This document shows, one piece after another, positions 47,316 to 56,250 of a stretch of 64,000 bases of DNA. The stretch spans positions 1 to 64,000 of the forward strand of contig NZ_JABWQX020000010.1 in NCBI RefSeq assembly GCF_014268655.2. Direction: 5' to 3'. The translations under genes were made by a program, and so were the position numbers. This DNA is from Pseudomonas marvdashtae (lineage in GTDB: Bacteria > Pseudomonadota > Gammaproteobacteria > Pseudomonadales > Pseudomonadaceae). A model generated the notes under the pieces. It ran no database searches and was not told where the DNA came from. It saw only the letters and a program-made list of their open reading frames with translations. Numbering within the stretch: the stretch's first letter is position 1; each line of letters starts with the position of its first letter.

Positions 47316-48203
47316 TCAAGAGATGGTCGTTGATTTCTGATAGAGGGCGAAACAAGCCTCGGCCAAGGCCGAACGTGGAGCGCCGCGCCGCATGATCAGC
47401 CCCAGCGGGACCAGGGTCTGGGCGCTTTCGATAGGCTGGATCCGCAGGTCTTCGGTGAGGACGTTCAGTCCGCTCTCCAGCGGCACCACGGCGCAGCACA
47501 ATCCACCATGCACAGCTTGTAACAATTGATGCACCGCGTCGGTTTGCAGCAGCGGTTGGGGGGCTAGGCCTCGACTGTGGAAACTGTGGTCGATGGATTG
47601 GCGGAAATGCATGCCGCTGGTAAGCATGCCCAGGGGCAGCTCCACCAGCGCTTCCCAGGTCAGCGGTTCTTCACCAAAAAAGAAAAAGCGTTGGTCATAC
47701 AGCAGGCCCATGCGGGTATGGCTGAAGGGCAGGGCCTCGAAACGATCGTTGTCCAGGCGTTCCAGGTAGGAAATACCCAAGTCGATGCGGTTGTTCGCCA
47801 GCTGTTCGAGGATGCGTTCGGAACTCAAGGACGATAATTCGAAACGCAGGCTGGGGTGGTCGGTGTGCAGGCGCTGCATCATCGACAGCGGATCGAAGTC
47901 CGACAGCGGCACCACGCCCAGGCGCAGCGTACCCACCAGATTGCCGCGGCACGCCGCCGCTTCGGCCTGCAGCCCGTCATAAGCCGCCAACACCGTGCGT
48001 GCCCAGGCCAGCACCCGCTCCCCCGGTGCGGTGAAGCCCTCGAAGCGCTGGCCGCGGTTGACCAGCGGCAGGCCGAGCTCTTCTTCCAGGCTGCGCAGGC
48101 GCATTGACAAGGTGGGTTGGGTGATGTGGCAACGGGCGGCGGCTTGGCCGAAGTGGCGGGTTTCTTCGAGCGCGATGAGAAATTTCAGCTGCTTGATGTC
48201 CAT
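47316..48203 (-). CDS. LysR-family transcriptional regulator
   Basis: The 295-residue protein has the LysR helix-turn-helix at the N terminus (MDIKQLKFLIALEETRHFGQ, then HITQPTLSMRLRSLEEELG) and a co-inducer domain (GTLRLGVVPLSDFDPLSMM, RIDLGISYLERLD). It lies upstream of fdhD on the same strand with an 87-base gap. It is a plausible regulator of the fdhD-oxidoreductase pair, but the signal is unknown. Confidence 0.88.
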   Translation of the reverse strand: MDIKQLKFLIALEETRHFGQAAARCHITQPTLSMRLRSLEEELGLPLVNRGQRFEGFTAPGERVLAWARTVLAAYDGLQAEAAACRGNLVGTLRLGVVPLSDFDPLSMMQRLHTDHPSLRFELSSLSSERILEQLANNRIDLGISYLERLDNDRFEALPFSHTRMGLLYDQRFFFFGEEPLTWEALVELPLGMLTSGMHFRQSIDHSFHSRGLAPQPLLQTDAVHQLLQAVHGGLCCAVVPLESGLNVLTEDLRIQPIESAQTLVPLGLIMRRGAPRSALAEACFALYQKSTTIS

Positions 48204-48339
48204 CTTCGCTCCTGGGCGCGGGAAGATTGTGATTCTAGCGCCTTGGGCGTGGTGAGGTCATTGGTCGGTTGGAGAATGGGCTCGGTTGGCTTGGTCTAGT
48301 CTTATCCGTCTGGACATTTAAACCCAAGGAGCGTGCGCC

Positions 48340-48780
48340 ATGAGTATTTTTAGCTTTGTGAAGGAAGCGGGAGAAAAGCTTATCGACCTGCTGACTCCCG
48401 GCAATGCCAATGCCAGCGAGCAGTTGAAGGAACACATCAGCAAGGTCGGGCTGGGCAATCCGAATGTGCAAGCGACGATAGACGGAGACAAAGTCACCCT
48501 GACCGGTGAAGTCGGTAGCCAGGAGGAGAAAGAAAAGATCCTGTTGACCGCGGGCAACATCGTCGGTGTCGGCAGCGTGGATGACCAGATCACCGTGACT
48601 GGGCCGGTGGCAAAGGCCGCGCGTTTCGTGACGGTGAAAAAAGGTGACACGCTCAGCGCCATATCCAAGGCCGAGTATGGTGACGCGAGCCAGTACAACA
48701 AGATTTTCGAAGCCAACAAACCGATGTTGTCGCATCCAGACAAGATCTACCCCGGGCAGTCACTGCGTATCCCTGAGTAA
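48340..48780 (+). CDS. BON-LysM domain protein (YgaU/Kbp-like)
   Basis: The 146-residue protein joins a BON domain at about residues 24-90 (NPNVQATIDGDKVTLTGEV and DDQITVTG) to a C-terminal LysM domain (FVTVKKGDTLSAISKAEYG, YPGQSLRIPE). This is the layout of E. coli Kbp/YgaU, a cytoplasmic potassium-binding protein. No signal peptide is present, in line with that. AAGGAG precedes the ATG. It is convergent with yrfG, with a short hairpin in between. Confidence 0.9.
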   Translation: MSIFSFVKEAGEKLIDLLTPGNANASEQLKEHISKVGLGNPNVQATIDGDKVTLTGEVGSQEEKEKILLTAGNIVGVGSVDDQITVTGPVAKAARFVTVKKGDTLSAISKAEYGDASQYNKIFEANKPMLSHPDKIYPGQSLRIPE

Positions 48781-48793
48781 CCCGTACCCCCGT

Positions 48794-48816
48794 GGCGAGG
48801 GAGTAAGTCCCTCGCC
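48794..48816. terminator. Short REP-type hairpin between convergent genes
   Basis: GGCGAGGGA (48794-48802) pairs with TCCCTCGCC (48808-48816) around GTAAG. The head matches the longer REP family. It separates the convergent LysM and yrfG genes and may stop both transcripts, though there is no T-run. Confidence 0.55.
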
Positions 48817-48827
48817 AAAGGCTTGCA

Positions 48828-49490
48828 CTAGAGCCCTTGGATCAGCGTCCGATAATCCGTTACCGCGTCGAACTCCCCCGTATCCTTCGGCCCCTTGCGG
48901 CTGTCCGGCTCGCTGACCGCCAGCAGGTGCGCCACGCCGAAGTCCCGGGCGCTGCGCAGCACCGGCAAGGTGTCGTCGATAAACAGGCTGCGGGCTGGGT
49001 CGAAGCTCAGGTCGGCTTGCAGCGCGTCCCAAAACTGCGGGCTCTCCTTGGGGAAACCGTAGTCGTGGGAGCTGATCAAGCGTTCGAAGTAGGGTGCCAG
49101 TTCGATGCGTTCCAGCTTCAGCGACAGCGAATCCCGGTGGGCATTGGTAATCATCACGACCCGTTTTCCTGCGCGCTGGATGGCCGCGAGGAATGTATCC
49201 GCGTCTGGGCGCAGGGCAATCAAGTGGGCGGTTTCAAGTTTCAGTTCACGCACCGGCAGCTTCAGCTCGGCGCTCCAGAAATCCAGGCAGTACCACTGCA
49301 ACTGACCGGCGTTGCGCTCGAACAGCGGCTGCAACTCCATCTCGGCCATCGCGCGGCTGACCCCATGCAGTTCGGCATAACGCTGGGGCAGGTGCTCCAG
49401 CCAGAAGTGGTTGTCGTAATGCAGGTCCAGCAGGGTGCCGTCCATGTCCAGCAGAACCGTATCGATCTCATGCCAGGGCAACAAGGCCAT
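48828..49490 (-). CDS. yrfG: GMP/IMP nucleotidase (YrfG)
   Basis: The 220-residue HAD-superfamily phosphatase has motif I with nucleophile D15 and D17 (LLDMDGTLLDLHYDN), motif II in VVMITNAHRDS and motif IV in LFIDDTLPVLRSARD. The family is known to dephosphorylate GMP and IMP. The ATG at 49490 (MALLPWHEIDT) has GGAGAAG upstream; the frame extends 64 codons further into the nudE region, which is not coding on this strand. It is divergent from nudE, so purine-nucleotide salvage and ADP-compound cleavage genes share a promoter region. Confidence 0.9.
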   Translation of the reverse strand: MALLPWHEIDTVLLDMDGTLLDLHYDNHFWLEHLPQRYAELHGVSRAMAEMELQPLFERNAGQLQWYCLDFWSAELKLPVRELKLETAHLIALRPDADTFLAAIQRAGKRVVMITNAHRDSLSLKLERIELAPYFERLISSHDYGFPKESPQFWDALQADLSFDPARSLFIDDTLPVLRSARDFGVAHLLAVSEPDSRKGPKDTGEFDAVTDYRTLIQGL

Positions 49491-49578
49491 AAAACTTCTC
49501 CAGCGGTAAGCAGATATCCGACACAAACAATCAGAATAGGCCGGGTATAGTAGCCCGCTATCGCCCAGGGAGCCGTTT

Positions 49579-50145
49579 ATGCGCCAGAAACCCACCATAC
49601 TCGACCGACGGATCGTCGCCACCAGCCGCCTGTTTTGCGTGGAGGAACTGAAACTGCGCTTTTCCAACGGTGTTGAGCGCACCTACGAACGCCTGGCGGG
49701 CAAGGGCGCAGGCTACGGCGCGGTGATGATCGTCGCGATGCTTGATGCCGACCATGCCGTGCTGGTGGAAGAATATTGCGGCGGCACCGATGCCTACGAG
49801 CTCTCGCTGCCCAAGGGGCTGATCGAGCCGGGCGAAGATGTGCTGGCGGCGGCCGAGCGCGAGCTCAAGGAAGAGGCCGGTTTTGGCGCGCGTCAACTGG
49901 AGCATCTGACCGAACTGTCGTTGTCTCCCGGCTACATGAGCCAGAAGATCCAAGTGGTGCTGGCGACCGACCTGTATGAAGAGCGGCTGGAGGGCGACGA
50001 GCCCGAACCGATGCGTGTGGACAAGGTCAACCTGGGCGAATTGTCGGCCCTGGCCCAGAATCCCCAATTCACCGAAGGCCGAGCGTTGGCGGCGTTGTAT
50101 CTGGCGCGTGACCTGCTGACCCAGCGCGGAGCCTACCTGCCATGA
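49579..50145 (+). CDS. nudE: ADP compounds hydrolase NudE
   Basis: The 188-residue Nudix hydrolase contains the complete Nudix box at 80-102, starting at GLIEPGEDVLAAAERELKEE and ending AGFGA. It cleaves ADP-ribose, Ap3A, NADH and related ADP compounds to AMP plus a phosphate ester. GGGAG precedes the ATG. It overlaps cysQ by four bases (ATGA). The two are linked because both act on adenosine nucleotides. Confidence 0.93.
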   Translation: MRQKPTILDRRIVATSRLFCVEELKLRFSNGVERTYERLAGKGAGYGAVMIVAMLDADHAVLVEEYCGGTDAYELSLPKGLIEPGEDVLAAAERELKEEAGFGARQLEHLTELSLSPGYMSQKIQVVLATDLYEERLEGDEPEPMRVDKVNLGELSALAQNPQFTEGRALAALYLARDLLTQRGAYLP

Positions 50146-50969
50146 AATTCCCCCATCCCCTGATGGCGCCCGTCATCGAGCTGGCGCTTGAAGCTGGTGC
50201 GGCGATCCTGCCGTTCTGGCGAGCCAACGTAGAAGTTGCGCACAAAGCTGACGAATCACCAGTGACCGCTGCGGATATGGCTGCCCACGATGTCATCGTG
50301 GCTGGGCTGACCGCGCTGGCACCGGATATCCCGATCCTCTCGGAGGAGGACGCCGATATTGCCCAAAGCGTGCGCGCCGAATGGAAACGCTGGTGGTTGG
50401 TGGACCCGCTCGATGGGACCAAGGAGTTCATTTCCGGCAGTGAGGAATTCACCGTCAACATTGCGTTGATCGAGGACGGTCGCGTGGTGTTCGGCGTGGT
50501 CTCGATGCCCACCAGTGGTCGCTTTTATGTTGGCGGAGCGGGACTGGGCGCCTGGCGTGCCGACAAGGACGCCGAGCCTTCGCCTATCGCAGCACGGCAC
50601 GCGATGGCGCCCGGTGACGTGTTTACCGTAGTCGCCAGCCGTCGCCACACCAGCCCGGAGCAGGAGCGCCTGTTGAGCGGGTTAAGCGAAAGCCTGGGCC
50701 CCTTGCAGTTGACCAACATTGGCAGTTCTTTGAAGTTTTGCCTGCTGGCCGAGGGCGCGGCTGATTGTTATCCGCGGTTGGCGCCAACGTCCCAGTGGGA
50801 TACCGCCGCCGCCCAGGGCGTACTGGAAGGCGCGGGTGGCGAAGTGTTGGACTTGAGCGGCCAGCCATTTTGTTATCCGGCGCGGGAGTCACTGTTGAAC
50901 ACTTCGTTCCTGGCGCTGCCGGCCAAAGCGGCATGGCGTGGAAAGTTGCTGGAGCTTGCTCGTTCTTAA
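50142..50969 (+). CDS. cysQ: 3'(2'),5'-bisphosphate nucleotidase
   Basis: CysQ removes the 3' phosphate from PAP, the by-product of sulfate assimilation, and so keeps sulfotransfer going. The 275-residue protein has the inositol monophosphatase fold with metal ligands in PILSEEDADI (E68, E69) and WLVDPLDGTKEF (D88, D91), and a closing WDTAAAQGVLEGAGG. It is coupled to nudE by a four-base overlap. It adds to the sulfur-metabolism content of the window. Magnesium-dependent and lithium-sensitive activity is expected from the family. Confidence 0.93.
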   Translation: MKFPHPLMAPVIELALEAGAAILPFWRANVEVAHKADESPVTAADMAAHDVIVAGLTALAPDIPILSEEDADIAQSVRAEWKRWWLVDPLDGTKEFISGSEEFTVNIALIEDGRVVFGVVSMPTSGRFYVGGAGLGAWRADKDAEPSPIAARHAMAPGDVFTVVASRRHTSPEQERLLSGLSESLGPLQLTNIGSSLKFCLLAEGAADCYPRLAPTSQWDTAAAQGVLEGAGGEVLDLSGQPFCYPARESLLNTSFLALPAKAAWRGKLLELARS

Positions 50970-50995
50970 ACCCCGATCTTTGGCCAGGAAGCTTT

Positions 50996-51084
50996 TGTGG
51001 CGAGGGAGCTTGCTCCCGCTCGGCTGCGCAGCAGACGCTTTGGGGCCGCTTCGCTGCCCAGCGGGAGCAAGCTCCCTCGCCACA
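50996..51084. repeat. REPIN-like long inverted repeat, GGGAGC variant
   Basis: Arms of 25 bases, at 50996-51020 and 51060-51084, are perfect reverse complements. They enclose 39 bases that include CGGCTGCGCAGC. It lies between convergent cysQ and the YiiD-type thioesterase gene. Confidence 0.9.
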
Positions 51085-51101
51085 GGGGCCTGTTGCGCCA
51101 A

Positions 51102-51557
51102 TTAACGGTGCAACACGTACTGCCCCTCGAATTGCACCGCCACCTCTTCGCTGCCTGCATTCATCACTCGCGTCTGCAACGCCAGCCGCGCCCGGCCATA
51201 ACGCCGATAGGTGGCCAGGAAGCGTTTCCAGGGTTTTTCCTCCGGTGCGTCACAAATGACAGTCGCATCGCCAGTGACGGGCAGCGGATAAGTGATCTGC
51301 CCTTCCTGAATCACGATGTGTCCATCCTCGATGCCTTCCTCGCGCAAGGCCAGGTGCAGCCAGCCCCAGCCGCCAAGTACCGCGCCGCAATACAGGCTGC
51401 CGCCGAACATGGTGCTTTTATGATTGACGTTGGCCGCAAGCGGCAGGAACAGGCGCAGTTGTCGCGCCTGCCAATCGAGCACTCTCAGGCCCATGTCCTG
51501 GGTCAACGGGATGTCCCGGTGCAGGGTCGTTTCCAGGTAACGGCTGTCGCGGTTCAT
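51102..51557 (-). CDS. YiiD C-terminal-type thioesterase
   Basis: The 151-residue protein matches the putative thioesterase (YiiD C-terminal) hotdog family. It shows LRLFLPLAANVNHKSTMFGG, with the conserved asparagine and histidine, and SLYCGAVLGGWGWLHLAL. In E. coli the domain is fused to an acetyltransferase; here it is freestanding. The substrate is unknown. It lies downstream of dctD on the same strand, 36 bases away, and may be read from the same transcript. Confidence 0.82.
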   Translation of the reverse strand: MNRDSRYLETTLHRDIPLTQDMGLRVLDWQARQLRLFLPLAANVNHKSTMFGGSLYCGAVLGGWGWLHLALREEGIEDGHIVIQEGQITYPLPVTGDATVICDAPEEKPWKRFLATYRRYGRARLALQTRVMNAGSEEVAVQFEGQYVLHR

Positions 51558-51593
51558 GCAGGCCCTCTTGTTTGAAGGTGAGTTGGCAGGCGC

Positions 51594-52985
51594 TCAATCG
51601 GACTCATCGGCAGAGCCAGGGTTGCTGTCGCCAAATGTAAGCCCATGCTTGCGCAGTTTGTCGTGCAAGGTCTTGCGCGGAATGCCCAACGCTTCGGCGA
51701 GGCTGCGTACCGAGCCGTGGGGGCGGGCCAGCTCGGCGGCAATCAGGGTCTTTTCGAAATTCTCCACCTGCTCGCTCAGGCCGCCGCTGATGATTTCCAC
51801 CGGCGCGCCGGGGCCAGTGTCGGGTGCGCTGTTGTCCAGGGCCAGTTCCAAGCCCAAGGCGAAGCGTTCGGCGGCGTTCTGCAATTCGCGGACATTGCCC
51901 GGCCAGTCATGGCGCAACAGCAGCGCACGGTGGGCCGGCAGCAGTTCGTGGCGCGGCAGGCCGTGGCGCGCGCTGGCCTCATCAGCGAAATGCTGGAACA
52001 GCATCAGCACGTCCTCGCCCCTTTCGCGCAGCGGTGGGATGCGCAGCGGCGCGACGTTCAGGCGGTAGTACAAGTCGGCGCGAAAACGGCCCTGGTCGGC
52101 GGCTTGGCGCAGGTCTTCCTTGGTGGCGGCGATGACCCGGATGTCCAGGGGGATTTGCTGATTGCCCCCCAGGCGCTCCACCATGCGTTCTTGCAGCAGG
52201 CGAAGCAGCTTGACCTGTACGTCCAGGCTCATGCTTTCGATTTCATCGAGGAACAATGTGCCGCCGTTGGCGAACTCGAATTTTCCGATACGGCGCTTCT
52301 GCGCGCCAGTGAAGGCGCCGGGTTCATGGCCGAACAATTCGCTTTCCACCACGGACTCGGCCAACGCGCCGGCATTGATGGCCACGAACGGCCCGTTACG
52401 CCGGCCAGACAGGTCATGCAGTGCGCGGGCGACCACTTCCTTGCCGGCCCCCGTTTCGCCGAGGATCAGCACGTCGGCGCGGGTCGCGGCCAAGGCGCCG
52501 ATCTGCTCGCGCAGGCGCAACATGGGGGCCGATTGTCCGACCAGCCGGGCGCTGAGTTCATGACGGTCGCTGAGGGCCAGGCGCAGGCTGCGGTTATCCA
52601 GGACCAGGCGCCGCAAGGCCAGGGCCCGGCGTACGCTATCGAGCAACTGGTCACTGGCGAACGGTTTTTCGAGGAAGTCGTACGCCCCGGCGCGCATCGC
52701 CTGGACCGCCAGCGGTACATCGCCATGACCGGTGATCAGCAGCACCGGCAACTCCGGATCCTGGCTGTGCAATTGGCCCAGCAGTTCGAGGCCGTCCATG
52801 CCCGGCATGCGTATATCACTGACCACCACGCCCGGCCAATCGCGGGGCAATTGCCCGGCCAGGCCGTTGGCCTCGCCCAAGGGCAGGATCTTCAGTCCAG
52901 CCAGGTCGAGGGTCTGGCTCAGGGCCTGACGCAGATGGGGATCGTCGTCGATCAGCACCACCTCAATCTGGTTATCGATGGTCAT
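51594..52985 (-). CDS. dctD: Sigma-54-dependent response regulator DctD
   Basis: The 463-residue NtrC-type activator has a receiver domain with D57 (VVVSDIRMPGMDG) and an AAA+ domain with Walker A GETGAGKE (176-183), the sigma-54 contact loop GAFTGA (223-228) and Walker B LFLDEIE. A Fis-type helix-turn-helix ends it (RSLAEALGIPRKTLHDKL). It is expected to activate C4-dicarboxylate uptake genes with sigma-54 after phosphorylation by DctB. It overlaps the kinase gene by four bases. No dctA or dctPQM gene is in the window, so the target lies elsewhere. Confidence 0.92.
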   Translation of the reverse strand: MTIDNQIEVVLIDDDPHLRQALSQTLDLAGLKILPLGEANGLAGQLPRDWPGVVVSDIRMPGMDGLELLGQLHSQDPELPVLLITGHGDVPLAVQAMRAGAYDFLEKPFASDQLLDSVRRALALRRLVLDNRSLRLALSDRHELSARLVGQSAPMLRLREQIGALAATRADVLILGETGAGKEVVARALHDLSGRRNGPFVAINAGALAESVVESELFGHEPGAFTGAQKRRIGKFEFANGGTLFLDEIESMSLDVQVKLLRLLQERMVERLGGNQQIPLDIRVIAATKEDLRQAADQGRFRADLYYRLNVAPLRIPPLRERGEDVLMLFQHFADEASARHGLPRHELLPAHRALLLRHDWPGNVRELQNAAERFALGLELALDNSAPDTGPGAPVEIISGGLSEQVENFEKTLIAAELARPHGSVRSLAEALGIPRKTLHDKLRKHGLTFGDSNPGSADESD

Positions 52986-54796
52986 ACACTTCGGTCCTCG
53001 GACGGTTGCAGGCTCACCCCGGGCGCACCGGCGCGCAGCTTCAGGGTAATCAGGGCGCCGCCTTCCTTGTGGTTGGCGAACAACAGTTCGCCGCCGAAGG
53101 CACGCATCAGGGTGTCGCAGATCGCCAACCCGAGGCCAAGCCCCTGGGTGCGCGTCTTGGTGGTGTAGAACGGCTCGCCGGCGCGGCCCAGGGCTTCCAT
53201 GCAGAATCCCGGACCGTTATCGCGGATGTACAAGTTGACGCCGGTTTCCGTCGCCTGGGCACTGAGCCACAGTTTGCGCGGTGGTCCCTTTTCGGTCAGA
53301 GCATCAAGGGCGTTGGCCAGCAGGTTACCCAGCACCTGGCGCAGGCGCGTTTCGCCGGCCTCCACCCACAAGGCAGCTGCCGGCAGGTCGCGGATCAGCT
53401 CCACTTCCATGCTGCGCCGTCGTTTGGCGAGCAGCGCGAGGGCGTCGTCCAGCGCCGGTTGCAGGGCGACGCTTTCCGGGGCGTGGCGGTCCCGGCGGGC
53501 GAAGGCGCGCAGGTGGGCGATGATCGAGGCCATGCGCCCGGTCAGTTCGCTGATCAGCTTGAGATTGCCCCGAGCGTCTTCGGTGCGCTGGTGATCGAGC
53601 AATATCTCGGCGTTTTCGGCGTAACTCCGGATCGCCGCCAGCGGCTGATTGAGTTCATGGCTGATGCTGGCCGACATGGTGCCCAGGGCTGACAACTTGC
53701 CGGCCTGTACCAAATCATCCTGGGCGCGGACCAGTTCCTGTTGGGCCTGCTCGCGTTCAAGCACTTCCTGTTTCAGGCGACGGTTGAGTCCCTCCAGATC
53801 GCTGGTACGTTCCGCGACCCGGCCCTCCAGTTCGTGACGAGCCTTGGCCTCGAAGGCGATCCGGTCCAGATAATGCCGCCGGCGCTGCATCATCAACCCG
53901 AGCAACAGCATCAACACCAGCAGTGCTGCACCGCCGGTGGCCACCACCGTGCGCACTGGCCGGTCGATCAGCGTGCGCGGAGCGAGGATGCTCACGCTCC
54001 AACCGGTTTCTTCGATGGTCTGGGTTTGGGTCAGCCAGGCGTTGGTGTTCAGGTTCAACGGCTTGGGATCTCGGGTCGGATAAGGCTGCACCGCACTGAT
54101 TGCCTTGCTTTCTTCCTCGCTCAAGGGGCGAGTCGCGCGAAATCTCCATTCCTGGCGCGAGGTCAGGATCACTACGCCGTTGTGGTCGGTAACCAGCAAC
54201 TGCTCAGGTGTCTTGCCCCAGAGGCTTTCGGTGTGGTCGAGGTCAACCTTGACCACCAATACGCCGATGACTTTTTCGCGATCGCGTACCGCGGCGGCGA
54301 AAAAATAACCGCGCTTGCCTGACGTGGTGCCCAGGCCGAAGAAGCGCCCCAGACGCCCGGCCATGGCTTCGATGTAGTAAGGACGGAAGGCGAAGTTGCG
54401 TCCGACGAAACTGTCGTGCTTGTCCCAGTTCGATGCCGCCAGGGTCTTGCCAGAGGCGTCCATCAGATACATGACTTCGGCGCCGGTCTGGGCGCTGATA
54501 TTTTTCAGCAACCGGTTGGCATTGCCCTGGGTGACCCCATCGTCCGGCGCCGACAGGGTCGCGCGCAGGGCCGGCAGCTCGCCGAGAATCTGCGGCAGCA
54601 CTTCATAGCGGTGCAGGGTCCCGAGGAGGTTGGCCACGTAGAGGTCAAGCGTCTGGCGGTTTTGTCCAGCCAGTTCGCTGCGGTAATAACGCTCGGCCAA
54701 ATGCTCTAGCGGCCATAGCAATGGCGCCAGGCACAGCGCAAGCAGGGCCAGGCTGCGCCAACGAGGTCTGCGGGGAAGGGTGGAATTCATGAGCAT
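52982..54796 (-). CDS. dctB: C4-dicarboxylate sensor histidine kinase DctB
   Basis: The 604-residue inner-membrane kinase has a membrane segment at about 14-30, a large periplasmic double-PAS (dCache-like) region of about 250 residues, and a second segment at 282-303. A coiled coil of about 315-365 leads to H380 in SASISHELNQPLAAI. The ATPase domain has LLANALDALTEKGPP and GLGLGLAICDTL. The periplasmic fold is the C4-dicarboxylate sensor of the DctB family. It pairs with DctD. The ATG at 54796 has AGG six bases upstream; one at 54790 is possible. Confidence 0.92.
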   Translation of the reverse strand: MLMNSTLPRRPRWRSLALLALCLAPLLWPLEHLAERYYRSELAGQNRQTLDLYVANLLGTLHRYEVLPQILGELPALRATLSAPDDGVTQGNANRLLKNISAQTGAEVMYLMDASGKTLAASNWDKHDSFVGRNFAFRPYYIEAMAGRLGRFFGLGTTSGKRGYFFAAAVRDREKVIGVLVVKVDLDHTESLWGKTPEQLLVTDHNGVVILTSRQEWRFRATRPLSEEESKAISAVQPYPTRDPKPLNLNTNAWLTQTQTIEETGWSVSILAPRTLIDRPVRTVVATGGAALLVLMLLLGLMMQRRRHYLDRIAFEAKARHELEGRVAERTSDLEGLNRRLKQEVLEREQAQQELVRAQDDLVQAGKLSALGTMSASISHELNQPLAAIRSYAENAEILLDHQRTEDARGNLKLISELTGRMASIIAHLRAFARRDRHAPESVALQPALDDALALLAKRRRSMEVELIRDLPAAALWVEAGETRLRQVLGNLLANALDALTEKGPPRKLWLSAQATETGVNLYIRDNGPGFCMEALGRAGEPFYTTKTRTQGLGLGLAICDTLMRAFGGELLFANHKEGGALITLKLRAGAPGVSLQPSEDRSV

Positions 54797-54826
54797 CGGG
54801 CGCCTGTGGTGACAAGCGCATTATGC

Positions 54827-55708
54827 CTAGGCTTGTCCGGCAAGACACTGCTGCAACGCGCTTCGCCAGTCTGGCTGGCTTACACCCCATTCCTGGGTCA
54901 GGCGCGTGCAGTCCAGCCGTGAATTGAGTGGACGCGGCGCCGGGGTCGGGTACGCGCTGGACGGGATAGGCTCAAGCACCGCGCAAGGCTTGTGGCGTTC
55001 GACGAGGTCTTCGCCGATGGCTTGGGCAAAGCCGAACCATGACGTCTGGCCCTGGGCTGTCAGGTGATAAGTACCCCAGGCGCCGCACCGCCCGGCCTGC
55101 CAGCGTTCGATCAGCTGCGCGGTGCTCTCGGCGATGGTGCCAGCCCAGGTCGGTGCGCCGACTTGATCAGCCACTACCCTAAGGTGAGGTTTTTCCTGCA
55201 GCAGGCGTTGCATGGTCAACAGGAAATTGCGTCCCGCCGAGGAATAGACCCAGCTGGTGCGCAAGATCAGGTGTTCTCCACCGGCCTGGTGGATGGCCTC
55301 TTCGCCAGCCAGTTTGCTGCGACCGTAGACGCTCAGCGGGTTGGGCGTGTCATCTTCGGTGTATGGCTCGGGCTTTCGACCATCGAAGACGTAGTCGGTG
55401 GAGTAATGGATCAGCGGAGCGTCCAGCTCAGCAGCAACCTGGGCAAGGATGCCCGGTGCGCTGGCGTTGATGGCGAACGCGCGTTGCGTTTCGCTCTCGG
55501 CCTGGTCCACGGCCGTGTGGGCGGCGGCGTTGATGATCAGGTCGGGCCGCACGGCCTCGACCGGCGGGCGGATTTGATCCGGCTGCGCCATGTCGAGCTG
55601 GTTGCTACCCAGCACAATCAGTTCGCCCATGCCGGCCAGGCGCGATTGAAGCGCCTGGGACACTTGGCCGTTCTGGCCGATGATCAGGATGCGCAGGGAA
55701 GCACTCAT
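54827..55708 (-). CDS. rmlD: dTDP-4-dehydrorhamnose reductase
   Basis: RmlD makes the last step of dTDP-L-rhamnose synthesis, reduction of dTDP-6-deoxy-L-lyxo-4-hexulose with NADPH. The 293-residue protein has the nucleotide motif GQNGQVSQAL at about 11-20, the catalytic YGRSKLAGEEA pair (Tyr and Lys), STDYVFDG and the C-terminal RPLNSRLDCTRL. It overlaps rmlC by four bases and is the last gene of rmlBACD. Confidence 0.94.
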   Translation of the reverse strand: MSASLRILIIGQNGQVSQALQSRLAGMGELIVLGSNQLDMAQPDQIRPPVEAVRPDLIINAAAHTAVDQAESETQRAFAINASAPGILAQVAAELDAPLIHYSTDYVFDGRKPEPYTEDDTPNPLSVYGRSKLAGEEAIHQAGGEHLILRTSWVYSSAGRNFLLTMQRLLQEKPHLRVVADQVGAPTWAGTIAESTAQLIERWQAGRCGAWGTYHLTAQGQTSWFGFAQAIGEDLVERHKPCAVLEPIPSSAYPTPAPRPLNSRLDCTRLTQEWGVSQPDWRSALQQCLAGQA

Positions 55709-56250
55709 GGGAACAGGTCTGCCTCATGCAAGGCCTTGCCGGTCTGGTCCTTGGGCGACAGGATCGGCGCGCCTTGCAATTGCCAGTCAATCGCCAGTTG
55801 CGGATCGTCCCAGCGAATGCAGCGCTCGGCGGAGGGCGCGTAGAAGTCGGTGGTTTTGTATAGGAAATCGGCGGACTCGCTGAGCACGACGAAGCCGTGG
55901 GCAAATCCTGGCGGAATCCACAGCTGACGGTGGTTCTGCGCCGACAGGCGTACGCCGGTCCACTGGCCGAAAGTAGGCGAGCTGCGACGGATGTCCACCG
56001 CAACGTCCAGCACTTCGCCCGCCGTGACCCGCACGAGTTTCCCCTGGGCCTGTTCGATCTGATAGTGCAGGCCGCGAAGCACGCCCTTGGCCGAGCGCGA
56101 GTGATTGTCCTGGACGAACGGGAGCGTAGACCCCGTGGCATCGGCGAACGCTCGTGCATTGAAACTCTCATAAAAGAAACCGCGATCATCGCCAAACACC
56201 TTCGGCTCGATGATCAGCACGTCCGGCAGTCGTGTGGCGATGACGTTCAA
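55705..56250 (-). CDS. rmlC: dTDP-4-dehydrorhamnose 3,5-epimerase
   Basis: The 181-residue cupin epimerase converts dTDP-6-deoxy-D-xylo-4-hexulose to the L-lyxo form. It shows [37 protein letters not shown] (split here as FVQDNHSRS and GVLRGLHYQ), and [10 protein letters not shown]. The start is a TTG at 56250 with GGAG seven bases upstream, giving [10 protein letters not shown]. It overlaps the rmlA stop codon (TTGA). The longer open frame upstream runs inside rmlA. Confidence 0.94.
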   Translation of the reverse strand: MNVIATRLPDVLIIEPKVFGDDRGFFYESFNARAFADATGSTLPFVQDNHSRSAKGVLRGLHYQIEQAQGKLVRVTAGEVLDVAVDIRRSSPTFGQWTGVRLSAQNHRQLWIPPGFAHGFVVLSESADFLYKTTDFYAPSAERCIRWDDPQLAIDWQLQGAPILSPKDQTGKALHEADLFP

